A stretch of 64,000 nucleotides of DNA from Berberis thunbergii (GCA_003290165.1 QNQO01000450.1:620001-684000), one strand, 5' to 3'. Counted from the first letter of the stretch, positions 47,440-59,480 are shown. A program made the numbers and translations. Notes: generated by a model not told the origin, from the letters alone.

Positions 47440-47700
47440 ACTCCCTCCTTTATCAATAAACACTGGAGATAATCCGGCGGTAACTGAAAGGGAAGGGATG
47501 ATCCAAACACTGCAGCACAGAGCGTGTCCCAGGCAGGGTGCACTGCAGTTTCAGCGTGCTCTGCATTGCAGACAGAGTGCGATGTTGATCCAGACAGAGT
47601 GCGATTCAGCGTATCTGTTGTACGTGCTATTTCTGGCCGCAGCGGGTTTCAGCGTGCGCGGTTAGCACACCGGTTTTGAGCTGTGGTTGAGGTCTGCTGG
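47440..47700 (+). other. GC-richer unidentified insert
   Basis: Composition rises compared with the flanking introns, with repeated CAGAGTGCGAT and CAGCGTGC motifs. It may be another captured segment. No protein family is recognised on either strand. Confidence 0.3.
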
Positions 47701-47957
47701 GAGGCTTGCGGGTTTTTCTGCATGTTGCTACGAAACAGAGTTTGCGTTGGTGCTGTCCGGGTTGCTGGGAGCTGACTGCTTGGGCTAACTTCATTTGGTG
47801 CTTTAAGTTTGGCATGGACATTCTTCCTGTCTTAGTCCAGATTTGCTCTTTTATATTTGAATTTTTGTATGTCAATGTTATTTATTATTATTTTGTTTAT
47901 TATAACACCCTTACCCATTTCAATGACAGGTAGTTGAACCAAAAGTATGCATTGCAG

Positions 47958-48385
47958 GCTTGCTCACTTGCATGAGGCTGTTAAACCAAAAGTCGTACAT
48001 CGTGACATCAAATCTAGTAACATTTTAATAGATGACACTTTCAATCCTAAAGTATCTAATTTTGGTCTAGCCAAGTTAATGGGTGCTGGAAAAAGCCATA
48101 TCACTACCCGTGTCATGGGGACCTTCGGGTAATAGTTTTTTCTATGGAACTCAATGAGTTATTTTCCTTTTCCTTTTACGTTTTTGCATCATTGGTTTCA
48201 AATCGCCACGGTTCAAAGAATTATAATAGATACCAATGTGACATAACTTGTCCAGATATGTTGCACCTGAATATGCAAATACTGGACTTTTGAATGAAAA
48301 GAGTGACATATATAGCTTTGGGGTTGTTGTTTTGGAAGCAATTACTAGAAGAGATCCCGTTGACTATGGACGCCCAGCAAACGAG
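47958..48385 (+). pseudogene. Captured fragment: receptor-like kinase, two exons
   Basis: Exon 47958-48128 encodes [26 protein letters not shown] and FGLAKLMG...GTFG, i.e. the HRD catalytic loop with the metal-binding loop changed from DFG to NFG. Exon 48256-48385 continues [24 protein letters not shown] and [12 protein letters not shown] to a GT donor. It matches the plant LRR-less receptor-like kinases of the At2g42960/At3g17420 type. The N-lobe is missing. The NFG change would abolish metal binding. Confidence 0.87.
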
Positions 48386-48744
48386 GTATGTTTGCATGTG
48401 TACTGTAGCAGATACTCTAGTTGTTTTTTTCTTCTAACTCGCCTAGAGCAAATTTTTCTTATTAACCATAAAGTTAGTCTTTTTTGTTGAACCACATGAG
48501 CTTAATGGAACACTTTTCAGTTGTCAAGTTAATAGAACTTGGGTATTCTAAAACTCATTTAAGTTTATAGAGAAGCATTTGATGATAGCATCTTTCGAAT
48601 GAATTTGTCATGTTTCTTTCATTTGAAACAAGTGAACATACATTCCAAATGTTTTCAGGTGATGAAACTTTAGTTTTCTCTGTTTCATTTTTGTACTGCA
48701 TATTTATTAATAGTTCTCCAAATGTTAAAGTAATATACTTGCTC

Positions 48745-48872
48745 GGAATCCAAGACCTGCAGCAGGAATGAGTGCAAGCAGTGAAATGCAGCACCCAGAT
48801 TGCATTCAAAAATCCGCAGATCATAACTGCCAGGACAGTGGGTACTCTGCAGTGAAACAAAGCGCACTCTGG
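48745..48872 (+). pseudogene. Captured exon, unidentified
   Basis: Open frame after an AG near 48745 encoding ARNPRPAAGMSASSEMQHPD and more polar residues, running into repeat copy B. Exon-like, but I do not recognise it. Confidence 0.35.
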
Positions 48873-49072
48873 TTTGCGACCAGCAGCAAGCTCGCATCAG
48901 TGCGTCCCTTGCAGAGCAGCAGTTCGTCCCTCGCAGCAGCAACAGTTCGTCCCTCGCAGTAGCAGCAGTGATTCCCTCGCAGCAGCAGCATCAATGCGTA
49001 CCTCGCATCATCAGCAGATCGTCCCTTGCAGCAGCAGCATTGCGTCTCTCGCAGCAGCAGTAGCATTGATCC
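48873..49072 (+). repeat. CAG/CGTCCCTCGCAG-rich repeat, copy B
   Basis: Homologous to copy A at 45794-45966, with one extra unit. Long open frames on both strands here are compositional. Confidence 0.85.
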
Positions 49073-49309
49073 ACTTTCTTTGTATTTGAGATATTTAAGT
49101 TTGTGTGTGTCATTGTATTTGAGATATTATTTGATAGATTTTGTGACTCATTGTAATACATTATCTTATTAATTCCATTACTTTGCCTCCATTCATGGAA
49201 ATGTTTAAGTTTGGCACATTAAAATTTTTATTTTCTAGAAATAAAACTTATAAGATGTAATAAAAAGTCATTTGACAGCAAAAAAAAATTTTTAAAAAAA
49301 AAAAAATTT

Positions 49310-49646
49310 TGCCACGGTTTTAAACTGTGGCTAGTACTGGCCATTGCTTAAAACCGTTGCTAAAGCTATTGCAACAGCTTAAAACCGTGGCCAAACTTGC
49401 AACGGTTTTAAGCCGTGGCTATTCCTGCCCACGGCTTAGAACCGTGGCAAAGATTTTGGCAACGGTTTATAACCGTGACTAAATCATCAACCGTCATCGA
49501 GATAAAACTGTTGCTAATATTTTAGCCACTGTTTTTAGCCATTACTAGGGATTTAGCGCCACCTCTACAACCCACGGTTCTAAGCCGTGCCAATGGGTTA
49601 CCCCCACGGTTTAAAAGCGTTGCTAATGGCCATTTTTGGTGTAGTG
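49310..49646. repeat. Subterminal repeats, X end of inner CACTA
   Basis: About eight imperfect copies of CCACGGTTTTAAGCCGTGG-type units in both orientations, then the CACTA end. An inverted counterpart of 34179-34470. Confidence 0.85.
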
Positions 49647-49739
49647 TTTACAATTGAAACATTTTATCAAACACCTATTGCTCAAACAAAGAGATATTTT
49701 AGCAACCTACACCCGTTAAGTCTACAAGATAGAGGAAAA

Positions 49740-50240
49740 GATGAGAGTTAGCAACATACCTTGGAAATAGACCAAAAGTGTAGTATTTGTTTGCATTTGC
49801 AACTCTCAGCCACAAAAGAAAAAAAATAAAAATATGTTAATTAAAATTTGTTTTTCTCAATAAACACAAAAATCATATAAGCAGTACTTACCATGGGTTT
49901 TGTATACCCTTCATGGCCGCTTTGTTACCCATCTACAAAACGAAAAGATTGAATCTTTCGATTAAACAGAGAGAAAAATGAAGTGGGGTACAAAGAGATT
50001 TGGAGAAGAAGAAGAAAAAGAAGAACCTGGTAGATGTCGAGGAAGCGACACGTTGTTCTCTGCGAAGGGAAAGTCTAAAGAAAGGTCTCATCTTGTTCAT
50101 ATCTTCCTCTTCTTCTTGCACTTGTTGTATCAAGGAGATTCGCGAAAGCAGGTCCAAGGTTCTGCTGGTGAAGAGATGCCAAATGATTCAACCTCAACAT
50201 CTCTCTCTCTCAAGTCGAAGATCCCAACAGAGGCGAAAGA
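49740..50240 (-). pseudogene. Captured exons near the promoter end of outer CACTA, unidentified
   Basis: On the minus strand an ATG at about 50197 starts MLRLNHLASLHQQNLGPAFA. Later stretches at 49932-49890 (MGNKAAMKGIQNPW) and 49812-49765 (NANKYYTFGLFP) are bounded by AG and GT. This looks like a chain of three exons starting right after the shared leader. I could not match it to a family. It is the first material a transcript from the outer leader would contain. Confidence 0.4.
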
Positions 50241-50267
50241 ACACTAGTAGCTAAATTTTTTTTTTTA

Positions 50268-50346
50268 ATCTGAAACAGATATGAAGAAGAAGAAGAAAAG
50301 ATCTAAAGAAGAAGAAGGATTTTACCTGGAAGGAGATTTGAACCGA
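50268..50346 (-). promoter_or_regulatory. Pyrimidine-rich leader with splice donor, outer CACTA
   Basis: The minus strand reads GGTTCAAATCTCCTTCCAG then GTAAAATCC and TTC/CTT runs, matching 40556-40632. CCAG-GTAAAA would make a good donor, so this may be the end of a non-coding first exon. Confidence 0.55.
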
Positions 50347-50659
50347 AGGAGGGACGGAAAGATCAGTGTGTTCTTCTTCTTCTTCTTCTTCTCACCAAAC
50401 TCAGCATTGGAGGCTCATCTCTCCTTCTTCTTCTGATTTGAGAATGACAATGAGAGCGACAACAAGACCGCGAAACTGGAGCTCCTCCCTCCTCTGATTT
50501 GAGTTCTCCAACACTCTAATTTGACCGAAAATGGAGCTCCTCTCTCCTCTACGCCAATTTTTTTCACTCAATACCGTAAAACTGTTTTTCGCAATGGCGG
50601 GATGTGAGTTCTATTTTTGCAATGGCAGGATGTGAGTTCTGTTTTCGCAAGACCTCTGA

Positions 50660-50829
50660 TTTTAGGCTATAGCCACGGTTTTGGGTTGTGGCAAATAAAC
50701 CAACGGTTTTGAGCCGTGGCCATATCAGTGTAGCTAATCTAGCCATGGTTTTATAGGCTGTGGCAAATAAAATAACGGTTTTCAGTCGTGGCCATCTTCG
50801 TGTAGCTAATCAATCCTTTATGTGTAGTG
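50660..50829. repeat. Subterminal repeats, Y end of outer CACTA
   Basis: Four units of the GCCACGGTTTT...GGCTGTGGCAAATAAA type and the terminal CACTACAC (minus). It is shorter than the X-end array and matches the inner left end at 40154-40200. Confidence 0.8.
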
Positions 50830-50832
50830 TAG

Positions 50833-51442
50833 GGACCTCCTGGGCTTCCGCACGCCGCATAACGATGCCCTGGAAATATCAGTCTTCATAGCCAATTGGG
50901 AAGTAATAAGGTCTTTGGTAGAAACTGGAATCTATTCGAATGTAATGTTCCTCAAAATGTACTAAAACATGTAGTTGAAGGAAGAAAACATAAGCCCCTC
51001 GGCATGTCCATTGGTCTGACTCAGCAAGAAGTAGTACCTCCCTAAGGGGAAGATCAAATTGACAGTAATGGCAGGAGAACCACGACTCCAGAAATTAATT
51101 CTTCAAGAGTCACGGTGGTTGATGCACTGTCCACCTAAAACATAATCCTGGGGAGGCCCTTACTCCACCAGATGGAGGCAGCAGTCTCCACTCTACACAA
51201 GTGTATCAAACACCCCTCCGATCAGACAGTAGGCACAATACAAGGAAATCAGTCGATCGCCAGAGGCTAGCACCATGAAACACTAAATTCGTTTGATAGC
51301 CATCAACTACAGATTGAGCCCATGGCTGATGCATCCCTAAGCTCGGATATGGAATTGGAAGAGGGCTCTCCGCTTTCAGACAAGAGAGCCCCATGTCAGC
51401 CTGAGGGAAAGACCCAACGTCGGACGACCTGAGGAGGCACCT
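50833..51442 (+). pseudogene. Tat-2 gag end and protease remnant
   Basis: Resumes after the CACTA. Readable pieces are EGRKHKPLGMSIGLTQQEVV (about 50970-51030) and NIILGRPLLHQMEAAVSTLH (about 51140-51200), the C-terminal protease block shared with Tat-1 (LGRPRIHQMG). It holds several stops. Confidence 0.7.
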
Positions 51443-52924
51443 ATGACTATATATTTGGACAACCCTAGTGACAACAGAGCCATCCAGATAGGTTCTCGAC
51501 TAAGCAAGGAATTTGCTGAAATACTGATAACATTTTTGCTACAGGATCAAGACGTTTTTGCCTGGATGATGCAAGACAGGGTGGGAATATACCCCTCCAT
51601 AATCACCCATCGACTGGCTGTAGACCCAATGCGAAAACCTGTCAAACGGAAGAAAAGACCTGTGGCCCCCGAGAGGAACCAGATCATAAATGAAGAAGTG
51701 TAGAGATTACTCAATGCAGACATAATCACAGAGGCACGGTACTCAAATTGGTTGGCAAACACCATCCTGGTTAAAAATAAATAAAAGTACAAAGTTCGCA
51801 TGGACTATACTGACTTAAACAAAGCATGTCTGATGGACAACTTTCCACTTCCCCGCATCGATCAAATTGTAGATGCCACTTTCGGACATGGCCTTTTAAG
51901 TTTTATGGACGCCTACTTCGGGTACAATCAGATATAGATACAAGCACAAAATCAAGAGAAAACCTCATTCATAACCGAAAGAAGAATATACTACTATCAG
52001 GTAATGTTATTCAGACTCAAAAATGCAGGTGCAACATATCAACGACTAGTAAACTGGATGTTCAAAACCCAAACCGGAAGGAACATGAAGGTCTACATAG
52101 ACAACATGCTGGTCAAGAGCCTCCATAGCCTAGATCACATATCCGACCTTGCCGAATCATTTAGCCAGCTCTAAAAGTATCAGATGAAGCTCAATCCATA
52201 AAAATGTACATTTTGGGTTGAGTTAGGCAAGTTCCTAGGTTACATAGTAAACAGGAAAGGAATATAAGCAGATCTGAAGTAGATCCAGTCTGTTCTCGAC
52301 ATGTAGTCCCTGACCTCCATTAGGGAAGTTCAAAGCCTGACCAAAAACGTGGCAACACTCAACAGGTTTATTTCTAAGTCATCAGACAAGTGCCTCCCTT
52401 TCTTCAAGATTCTCAGAGGAGGAAAGAACTTCAATTGGGGCGAAGACTGTAAACATGCCTTTCAAAACCTGAAGTCATACATGGGGAGTACCGAGCTATT
52501 CTAAAAACCAGCCCCGAGGGAGACACTCTATTTATATCTAGTCGCCTTGAATCATGTCGTCAATTCAGCTCTTGTACGGAATGATAAGTGCTTACAGATA
52601 CCAGTGTACTATGCCAGCAAAACTTTCGTAGAAGCAGAAGCAAACTATTCGGATCTCAAAAAGTTGACTTTGGCACTAGTCGTCTCTTCCAGGAAGTTGC
52701 AGCCTTACTTTCAGGCCCACTCTATCATAGTTCTAACTAAACATCCACTTCGCACAGTGTTGCACAAGCCGGAATTATCTGGCAGGATGATTAAATGGTC
52801 GGTGGAACTAGGACATTTTGACATCAACTACGCTCCAACAACAACCATCAAAGCCCAAGCATTGGCAGACTTCATCGCCGAATTTACCGGTGGTAGGGAA
52901 CAACAGCTAGATAGCTCAGAGTAG
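51443..52924 (+). pseudogene. Tat-2 reverse transcriptase and RNase H remnant
   Basis: The frame stays mostly the same but holds about nine stops. Blocks: DNPSDNRAIQIGSRLSKEFA; KVRMDYTDLNKACL; LLSFMDAYFGYNQI; then the active site reads YIDNMLVKS (near 52096), so the second catalytic Asp is Asn. RNase H lies at 52547-52924 (YYASKTFVEAEANY, SGRMIKWSVELGHF, LADFIAEFTGG). It is closely similar to Tat-1. The YIDN change alone would inactivate RT. Confidence 0.87.
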
Positions 52925-53360
52925 ACACCAGATGAACAAGGGTGGATCATGCGTTGTGACGGGTCCTCTACACAAAAAAAAGAAGCAGAGGAGGTATCAC
53001 ACTCCACTCTCCGGGAGACATCACCTTGGAAAAGAAGGTTAGGTTCGGTTTCCTGCCATGAAGCAGAATACGAGGCCTTCTTGTTTGGCAGGAAGCTAGC
53101 AAAGGGGATTGAGGTAATTGAGTTGACCGCGTATAGCGACTCACACCTGGTAGTCAACCAGGTTAAAAAGGAGTTCAGCAGCAAATACCCAAGGACAATA
53201 GCCTCCCGTGAAATAGTCAATAACACAGCAGGCCAATTCAGAAGATTTGAACTCTTGCAATGTCCTCAAAACGACAATGAAAAAGTCAATGCACTAGCCA
53301 AGCAGGCCTTAGTCACCGTCGAGACCGCTAATGGACTCATCGAATTCCAAGAGTAGTAAA
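52925..53360 (+). pseudogene. Tat-2 archaeal-type RNase H remnant
   Basis: Encodes MRCDGSST, a region with a small deletion, then HEAEYEAFLFGRKLAKGIEV and YSDSHLVVNQVKKEF. The Asp, Glu and Asp positions of the RNase H active site (CDGS, AEYEA, YSDS) are visible. It ends at the TAG at 53354. Confidence 0.75.
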
Positions 53361-54600
53361 GTCTGGAGAAAGAGGAGTTCAATGATCTCTACGCAATAGA
53401 AGAAGACTCAAGCTGGTTGAAACCCATTATTGAGTACATCAAGAATGGGGCCTTCCCGGTAAAAAAAGGCGGAGGCTAGAAAACTGAAAAATAGCGTAGC
53501 GTGGTACACTTTCCTGAATGACAAGCTCTTTACAAGGTCAGCTACGGGTCCCCTGCTCAGATGCCAAGCCTTCTTAGAAGCAAATCACATCCTTAGAGAA
53601 ATGCATGACGAAATCTGCGGGAACCACCCAGGTGGTAGGACCCTGGCTCACAAGGCCCTAACTTTGGGGTAGTACTGGCTGCAAATGTATTAAGACGCCA
53701 TAGACATTGTCGCACTTAGGTTTGCATCGTATAATCACATGCCCGCTCAACCCTTGACTCTGATGACTAGCCCATGGCCATTTGCGCAGTGGGGAATGGA
53801 CATCATCGAGCTACTCCCGGCCTCAGTAAATAAGAAGTTCCTGCTTATAGTAGTGAATTACTTCACTAAATGGGTCGAAGTCGAGCTATTGTCCAAGATA
53901 GGCCAGGATCAAATTGAGAAATTCATATGGGCATCCATCGTCTGCAAGTTTGGTATTCCAATAACATTAATCAGTGATAACGAAACCCAATTTGAAGGCA
54001 CCAAGGTCGAGAAACTATTCAATGACCTCGACATCAACCACCATTTCTCCTCACCAAAACATCTGCAAGCCAACGGCCAAGCAGAAGTAGCTAATAGAAC
54101 AATTTTGGAAGCACTCAAAAGGAAACTCGACGCGGCCAAAGGAAAATGGGTCTTAGCACTAACAGGGATACTCTGATCGTATCAGACCACCAAAAGGACA
54201 CCCACCAAAGAAACACCTTTTGCTCTAGCTTACGGATCAGAAGCAAAATGGTTCTGGTAGAGCTTAGAATACTGACTTTTCGGATAGAGAAATTCAGACC
54301 AGAAGACAACGATGAAGCTTTGCGTGTCATTTTAGACCTCCTCGAGGAAAGGAGAAATCAGGCCTCTACCAGAATAGTCGCCTACCAACAAAAGATGGCT
54401 CAGTACTAAAACAAGAAAGTCAAGCTACGTGAATTCAAAGTAGGAGACTAGGTACTTAGAAAGACTCAGCGGAACACTAAAGAACCAAGAGTAAGAAAGC
54501 TGAAATCGAACTGGGAGGGGCCTTACAAAATGACCGAGGTCAACAGGCCAAAAACGTATTGGATGGAAAACGCGCGGATGGTAGAAGCCTTATGAGGCCA
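53361..54600 (+). pseudogene. Tat-2 integrase remnant
   Basis: The zinc-binding segment is degraded (53560-53740). The core at 53739-54176 reads FAQWGMDIIELLPAS, VVNYFTKWVEVELL (catalytic Asp replaced by Asn), ISDNETQFEG and HLQANGQAEVANRTIL, so the second Asp and the Glu are visible. The tail at 54230-54600 has KLREFKVGD-like and LKSNWEGPYKM-like blocks with stops. The first catalytic residue is lost. Confidence 0.85.
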
Positions 54601-54829
54601 TGGAATGTATAACACATTAAAAAGTATTATCAATAAAGGACATTCGCTTTTTCCAAAATTCCACTACTGCCAATCAATCTTCCATTATCTGATTCCCACC
54701 CACTCAGTAAATTAGATAAGCCAGGACACTAGAATCAGTCTTATCAGACTCGACCATAGCCCAGTCAGCTCTAGTTGACGGCAATGGTCTCAAGTTTTCT
54801 TTAATGCCCATCCCGTTAAACAGGTGTCG

Positions 54830-55720
54830 ACAGTTTAGAGAGTGGCAGCTTAGTCAGTGCTCAAATGCTTGATCGAGATGGTTCTCCAGGGATCGTTGTC
54901 TGAATATTATAACGGTCACTGAACTTGACCAAAGCATAGTCGGAGGCGACCGATGATGATAGCTTCTGGTTTGCACAAAGCCTAGTGCGCGAATAACGGA
55001 TTACAACGGCCTAAAAAATAAGAGTCTAGTTAGCGTTCTTGACGCTTAATGAAGATGGCTTGTCAGGGATCATTGTCCAACTATAGATAATGATCCTGAA
55101 CTTATCGCTCAAAGCCTAGTCCAAATAGAACGGATGATGATGGCCTAGAAAGTGGGAGCTTAGTCAGTGCTCATGTAGCTTGGTGAAGACTACTTGCCAT
55201 GGATCATTATCCAACTGTAGATAATGATCACCGAACTTATTGCTTGAAGCCTAGTCCGAATGGAACGGATGATGACAACCTAGAAAATGGGAGCTTAGTC
55301 AGTGCTCATGTAGCCTGGTGAAGACGGCTTGCCAGAGATCATTGTCCAACCATAGATAATGGTCGTCGAACTTATTGCTCGAATCCTAGTCCGAATAGAA
55401 CGGATGACGAAGGCCTAGAAAGTGGGAACTTAGTCAGTGGTCATGTAGCATGGTAAAGACGAATTTCCAGGGATCATTGTCCAACTATAGATAATGATCT
55501 CCGAACTTATCACTCGAAGCCTAATCCGAATATAACGGATAATGATGGCCTAGAAAGTGGGAGCTTAGTCAGTGCTCATGTAGCCTGAGGAAGACGGCTT
55601 GCTAGGGAGCATTGTCCTTCCATAGACAATGATCGCCGAACCTTATCACTCTAATACCTAGTCTGCAAGTAATAGACAATGATGGCACAAAGATTGTGAG
55701 CTCATTCAGTGCTCATATAA
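54830..55720 (+). repeat. Tat-2 3' tandem repeat, about 135 bp per unit
   Basis: GAGCTTAGTCAGTGCTCATG recurs near 55157, 55292, 55427 and 55562, with older units at 54848, 55020 and 55703. Each unit keeps GATCATT...AATGATC (55066, 55201, 55472) and resembles the Tat-1 unit but is about 45 bp shorter. Confidence 0.85.
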
Positions 55721-56019
55721 CCTGACCAAGACAGCTAGCCAGAATCATCGTACTTCCGCGTGCAATGAACACAGAACCTAATCATAGCCTAGTCATCTTC
55801 GGCTGATAACGATGGAAGAAGACCAAAACAACAACCTTGTCTAACGTAAGAAAGTTAAATTGGGTCGAAAAGAAAAAAATATAAACACCTTAGAGCTTAT
55901 CATGTAAACATCATTTGGCGCCGAGACAACATTTTGGGTTCAATCATCACAACTGTACAGATTCTCTCAAAAGCGACTTAGTGGACCGACATAATGGCCC
56001 ACTAGCTCGGGGGAACAGC
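55721..56019 (+). other. Tat-2 3' untranslated region and polypurine tract
   Basis: No antisense ORF here. It ends in CTCGGGGGAACAGC (56006-56019), the likely second-strand primer tract, directly before the LTR. Confidence 0.65.
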
Positions 56020-56311
56020 TGATGATACACTAAACTGTGGTTCGATCAGCAGCGTACGTGTGTCATGATAATTTCATCAGCAGAACGCAAGCCCGATTGT
56101 AGGCTCAATCCAGCAAAGCCCAGACAACATTAAGCCCACTATTGACAGATTCCAAAACGTTGGACCCGAATTGTAGTGCCTTAATAAGCCTATGCGTCAA
56201 GCGGTAAAGTCCAATACGAGTATGCCCTGATAAGGCAAGTATATGAGGAATCGACCCAAGACAGGCAGATCGGCAATACATCGAATCCAACTAGGGATTA
56301 GATACTAAGAG
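56020..56311 (+). repeat. Truncated 3' LTR of Tat-2
   Basis: TGATGATACAC... aligned with 32826-33150 of the 5' LTR. The alignment ends near 56311, where the Tat-3 antisense ORF begins. Confidence 0.85.
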
Positions 56312-56329
56312 AAAAATTACACGCAACAT

Positions 56330-57024
56330 CTGTTGCATCTTTTTAATGTTCTCTCTCAGGTAGATAAGTTGAAGGAAAATGTAGTTAATGCTTATCAAGA
56401 TACACTGAAAAAGGTGGGGGACGTCAGGGATAAGTTTGTTGTTGAAGTGATTTCTTCGGAAAAGGAGATAAATTGCCTTGGTGAGCAAGTTGCGAGTTGC
56501 AGTCATTGTTGTATGCCAAGGAAAGTGAGTTGGCTTTCACGGACTAAGCTTGCGATCAGGCAATAACTATAGCAGGTTCTCAGTCAGCCCTTCGCGAGTC
56601 CGCTGATAGGCAAGTTGAATAGATGACTGTGGAGGTCACTTATGTGAAGGAGCAACTAGCTATGGAGAGAAGCCTTAAAGAAAAGGCATCTTAGAAGTTC
56701 TCTAGAATTGAAAATGAGCTTACTCGGGCCAAACAGAAATTGTCTGTACTTGCAGAGAAATCGAGGGCTAATGCAGCTGAGTGGAGTTTAGTAAGGCTAT
56801 TTCTGGAAGAATTGAACTCCTTGATTATATTGAAGCGGATAAGGGTTGGGATCTTAGTAAGTATTGTGTGATAGCTGACTACTTTTTAAAGATGTTTCCA
56901 CTCTTTTCATGGAAAATGAAGATCTTGTTTCACTTCCTCCAACTGACCCATGGGACGATGATAGTGTTTCCCTACCTTCAACTATTTCTCCTGTTATCCC
57001 TTCTGATTATGTAACCAAATAAAA
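56330..57024 (+). pseudogene. Tat-3 antisense ORF remnant
   Basis: Opposite to pol. A coiled-coil region (VDKLKENVVNAYQDTLKKVG and EKEINCLGEQVA, later SRIENELTRAKQKLSVLAEK) is followed by an acidic tail, with DPWDDDSVSLPS and a stop near 57022. Several frameshifts and stops. The coiled coil followed by an acidic Ser/Pro tail resembles the known Tat antisense proteins, whose function is unknown. Confidence 0.6.
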
Positions 57025-57480
57025 TGTTTGTTTCTTTGTGTTTTGTCTTCCCCTTTTTTATGCCTCTTTCAAATCATTGTTCCGTTCTATAGAGTAGTTT
57101 ATTGGATGACTCCATTGAGTGTTTGCCATGTGTTTGTAATCTGAGCTGATGTATTAGGCATGGCTTCGTTGATACATGTCGTAGCCATTGAAAATATAAT
57201 AAGTGTAGTCTGACTTAGAAAATATAATAAGTGTAGTCTGACTTTGAGGTCCAGACTTCGTAGATACACTTCGTGGTCAAAATTAGTAGTTTAGACATTG
57301 AAAATATAATAAATGTAGCCTCACTTTGAGGTCTGCGCTTCATAGATACACTTCATAGTCTAAAATGGTAGTGGTAGACTTACAAGATTTTGAATGAAAT
57401 GTAAAGGCGAACTTGGTGGTCCTGCCTAGGGGAACACACATTGTTGTTCAACTTCATATTTTAGACTTTAGAATAAAATA
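57025..57480. other. Tat-3 spacer with AT-rich short repeats
   Basis: Partial repeats of AAAATATAATAAGTGTAGTCTGACTT (57195, 57221 and 57301, diverged). No ORF. Confidence 0.5.
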
Positions 57481-58200
57481 TCTAGTCTGACTTGATGAAC
57501 CTAATTAGTGAAGTATACTTCATTGTTCGACTTGGTGATCAGACAAGAAGGTTTTTTAGGTAAATGTCTAGTCTGACTTGGTAGTCCTGACTAACTGTAT
57601 ACACTTTGTTGTTCGACTCGGTATCGAACAAGAAGATTTTTTAAGTAAATGTCTAGTCTAACTTGGTTGTCCTGACTAGCTGAATACACTTCGTTGTCCA
57701 ACTTGTTGACTGGACAAGAATATTTTTAAATACTCAGTCTAACTTTGTGGTCCTGACTAGCTGCGCATACACTTTGTTGTCCGACTTGGTGATCAGACAA
57801 GAATTTTTTTAAGTAAATGTCTAGTCTGACTTGGTTGTCTTGACTAGTTGAATACATTTCATTGTTTGACTTATTGATCAGACAAAAAGTTCTTTAAATA
57901 ATTAGACTGGCTTTGTGGTCCTGACCAGCTGCATACATTTTGTTGTCCCGATTAGCTGAATACACTTTGTTGTCCGACTTGTTGATCAGACAAGAAGATT
58001 TTTTTTAAGTAAATGCCTAGTCTGACTTGGTTGTTTTGACTAGTTGAATATACTTCATTGTTCGACTTATTGATCAGACAAGAAGATTTTTTAAGTAAAT
58101 GTCTAGTGTGACTTGGTTGTCCTAACTAGCTGAATACACTTCGTTGTTCGACTTGGTGATTGGAAAAAAAGATTTTGAAATACTTAATCTGAATTTGTGA
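57480..58200 (-). repeat. Tat-3 tandem repeat, about 85 bp per unit
   Basis: CTAGTCTGACTTGG-type starts near 57482, 57568, 57653, 57734, 57821, 58017 and 58103. Units carry TCCGACTTGTTGATCAGACAAGAAG. It does not resemble the Tat-1 and Tat-2 repeat. Confidence 0.85.
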
Positions 58201-58209
58201 TCTTGACTA

Positions 58210-59480
58210 GCTAAAATTGCTGGAATGAGAGACAGAAATTTGCTGGAATGTGATAGTTTATTGATAATACCTTTTCAAGTGTTCTATATTCTATGGCCTC
58301 TTGAGTTGTTCTTCGTTTGTATTTTCTAACCAATATGTTCTTGGTCTATTGATTTTAGCCATTTTGTATGGCCCTTCCCAATTTAGGTTTGACTTCCCCG
58401 CACATGGTTCTTTCATGTTCAGCTAGATCTTTCTGAGTACCCAGCCACCACTTTTAAATGCATGGGGCTTGACTTTCTTATTATAATAGTTGGTCATTCT
58501 CTGTTGGTAGGCCACCATTTTGATTGAGCCTCAGTCCTTTTTTCTTTGAGAGATCTAGTCTGACATGCAGTGCTTGATCATTTTCTTCCAAACAAAATTG
58601 TTCAGCTCTAAAGGTAGGTATGCGAATCTCAACTGGTACCATTGCTTCGGATCCGTAAGTTAGGGCAAATGGTGTTTCTATGATTGGGGTCTTTTTTGTT
58701 GTTCTATAGGCCCAAAGAATACGTGGCAATTCAGATCCCATTTTCCTTTTGCTGCTGCATTTTTTTCTTGATGGCCTCAATGATTGTCTGGTTGGTGACT
58801 TCTGCTTGTTCGTTTTCTTGTGGATGATCAGGTGCCAAGAAGTGATGATTGATGCTCAAATTCTCACAAAACTTGTTGACTTTTTTTCCTTTGAATTGGG
58901 TCTCATTATCAATCTCAATTGTTTTGGGGATTCCGAATCTGCTTATTATTGTTTTCCACAAGAAGTTCTCGATCTGAGCTTCTCATATTTTTTGCTAGTG
59001 ATTCTACTTCTACCCATTTGGTGAAATAGTCAACTGCTACATGAAGGTACTTCTTCATGTTAGATGGTGGAAGCGGACCTACAATATCCATTCCCCATTG
59101 TCCAAATGCCACGGACTACTCATCGGGATCAAGTTCTGACCTAGCATATGTATGTATGATTCAAATTGTTGGTATTTATCACACAAGCGAACAAGTTCGT
59201 TGGAATCCTTTTGCATTGTTGGTCAATAATACCCTAATGTTAGGGCTTTGTGAGCCAGTGTTCTGCCTCCCAGATGATTTCCGCATATGCCAAAATGAAT
59301 TTCTCGAATAATATACTTGGCATCATTGGGTGATAGGCATCTTAGCAGCGAACCTGTGGAAGATCTCCCATACAGCATGTCACTTATCAATGTGTACCGT
59401 GTTTCTCTATTTTGCAGCTTACGGGCCTCAATCTTGTCTACTAGCAGAGTTTCGTTCTGTATGTACGCTACAATTGGAGT
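58210..59480 (-). pseudogene. Tat-3 integrase remnant
   Basis: Minus strand. The zinc-binding part (about 59480-59223) has a readable HFGICGNHLGGRTLAHKALT block. The core at 59112-58915 has FGQWGMDIVGPLPP and VAVDYFTKWVEVESLA. At 58961-58731 it reads FGIPKTIEIDNETQFKGKKV and HPQENEQAEVTNQTI. The C-terminus at 58780-58481 has PRILWAYRTTKKTPIIETPF and TYGSEAMVP. The three catalytic acids (VDYF, EIDN, QAEV) appear retained, but frames are broken near 58915 and 58740. Confidence 0.87.

Noticed and set aside
47958..48385. Functional receptor-like kinase
   Set aside because: The N-lobe is absent, DFG is changed to NFG and only two exons are present within a transposon.
51700..52520. Stops in Tat-2 pol mostly from C-to-T change at methylated sites (CAG/CAA to TAG/TAA)
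   Set aside because: Several fit, but about half of the stops need other changes when compared with Tat-1, so the signal is too weak to claim.
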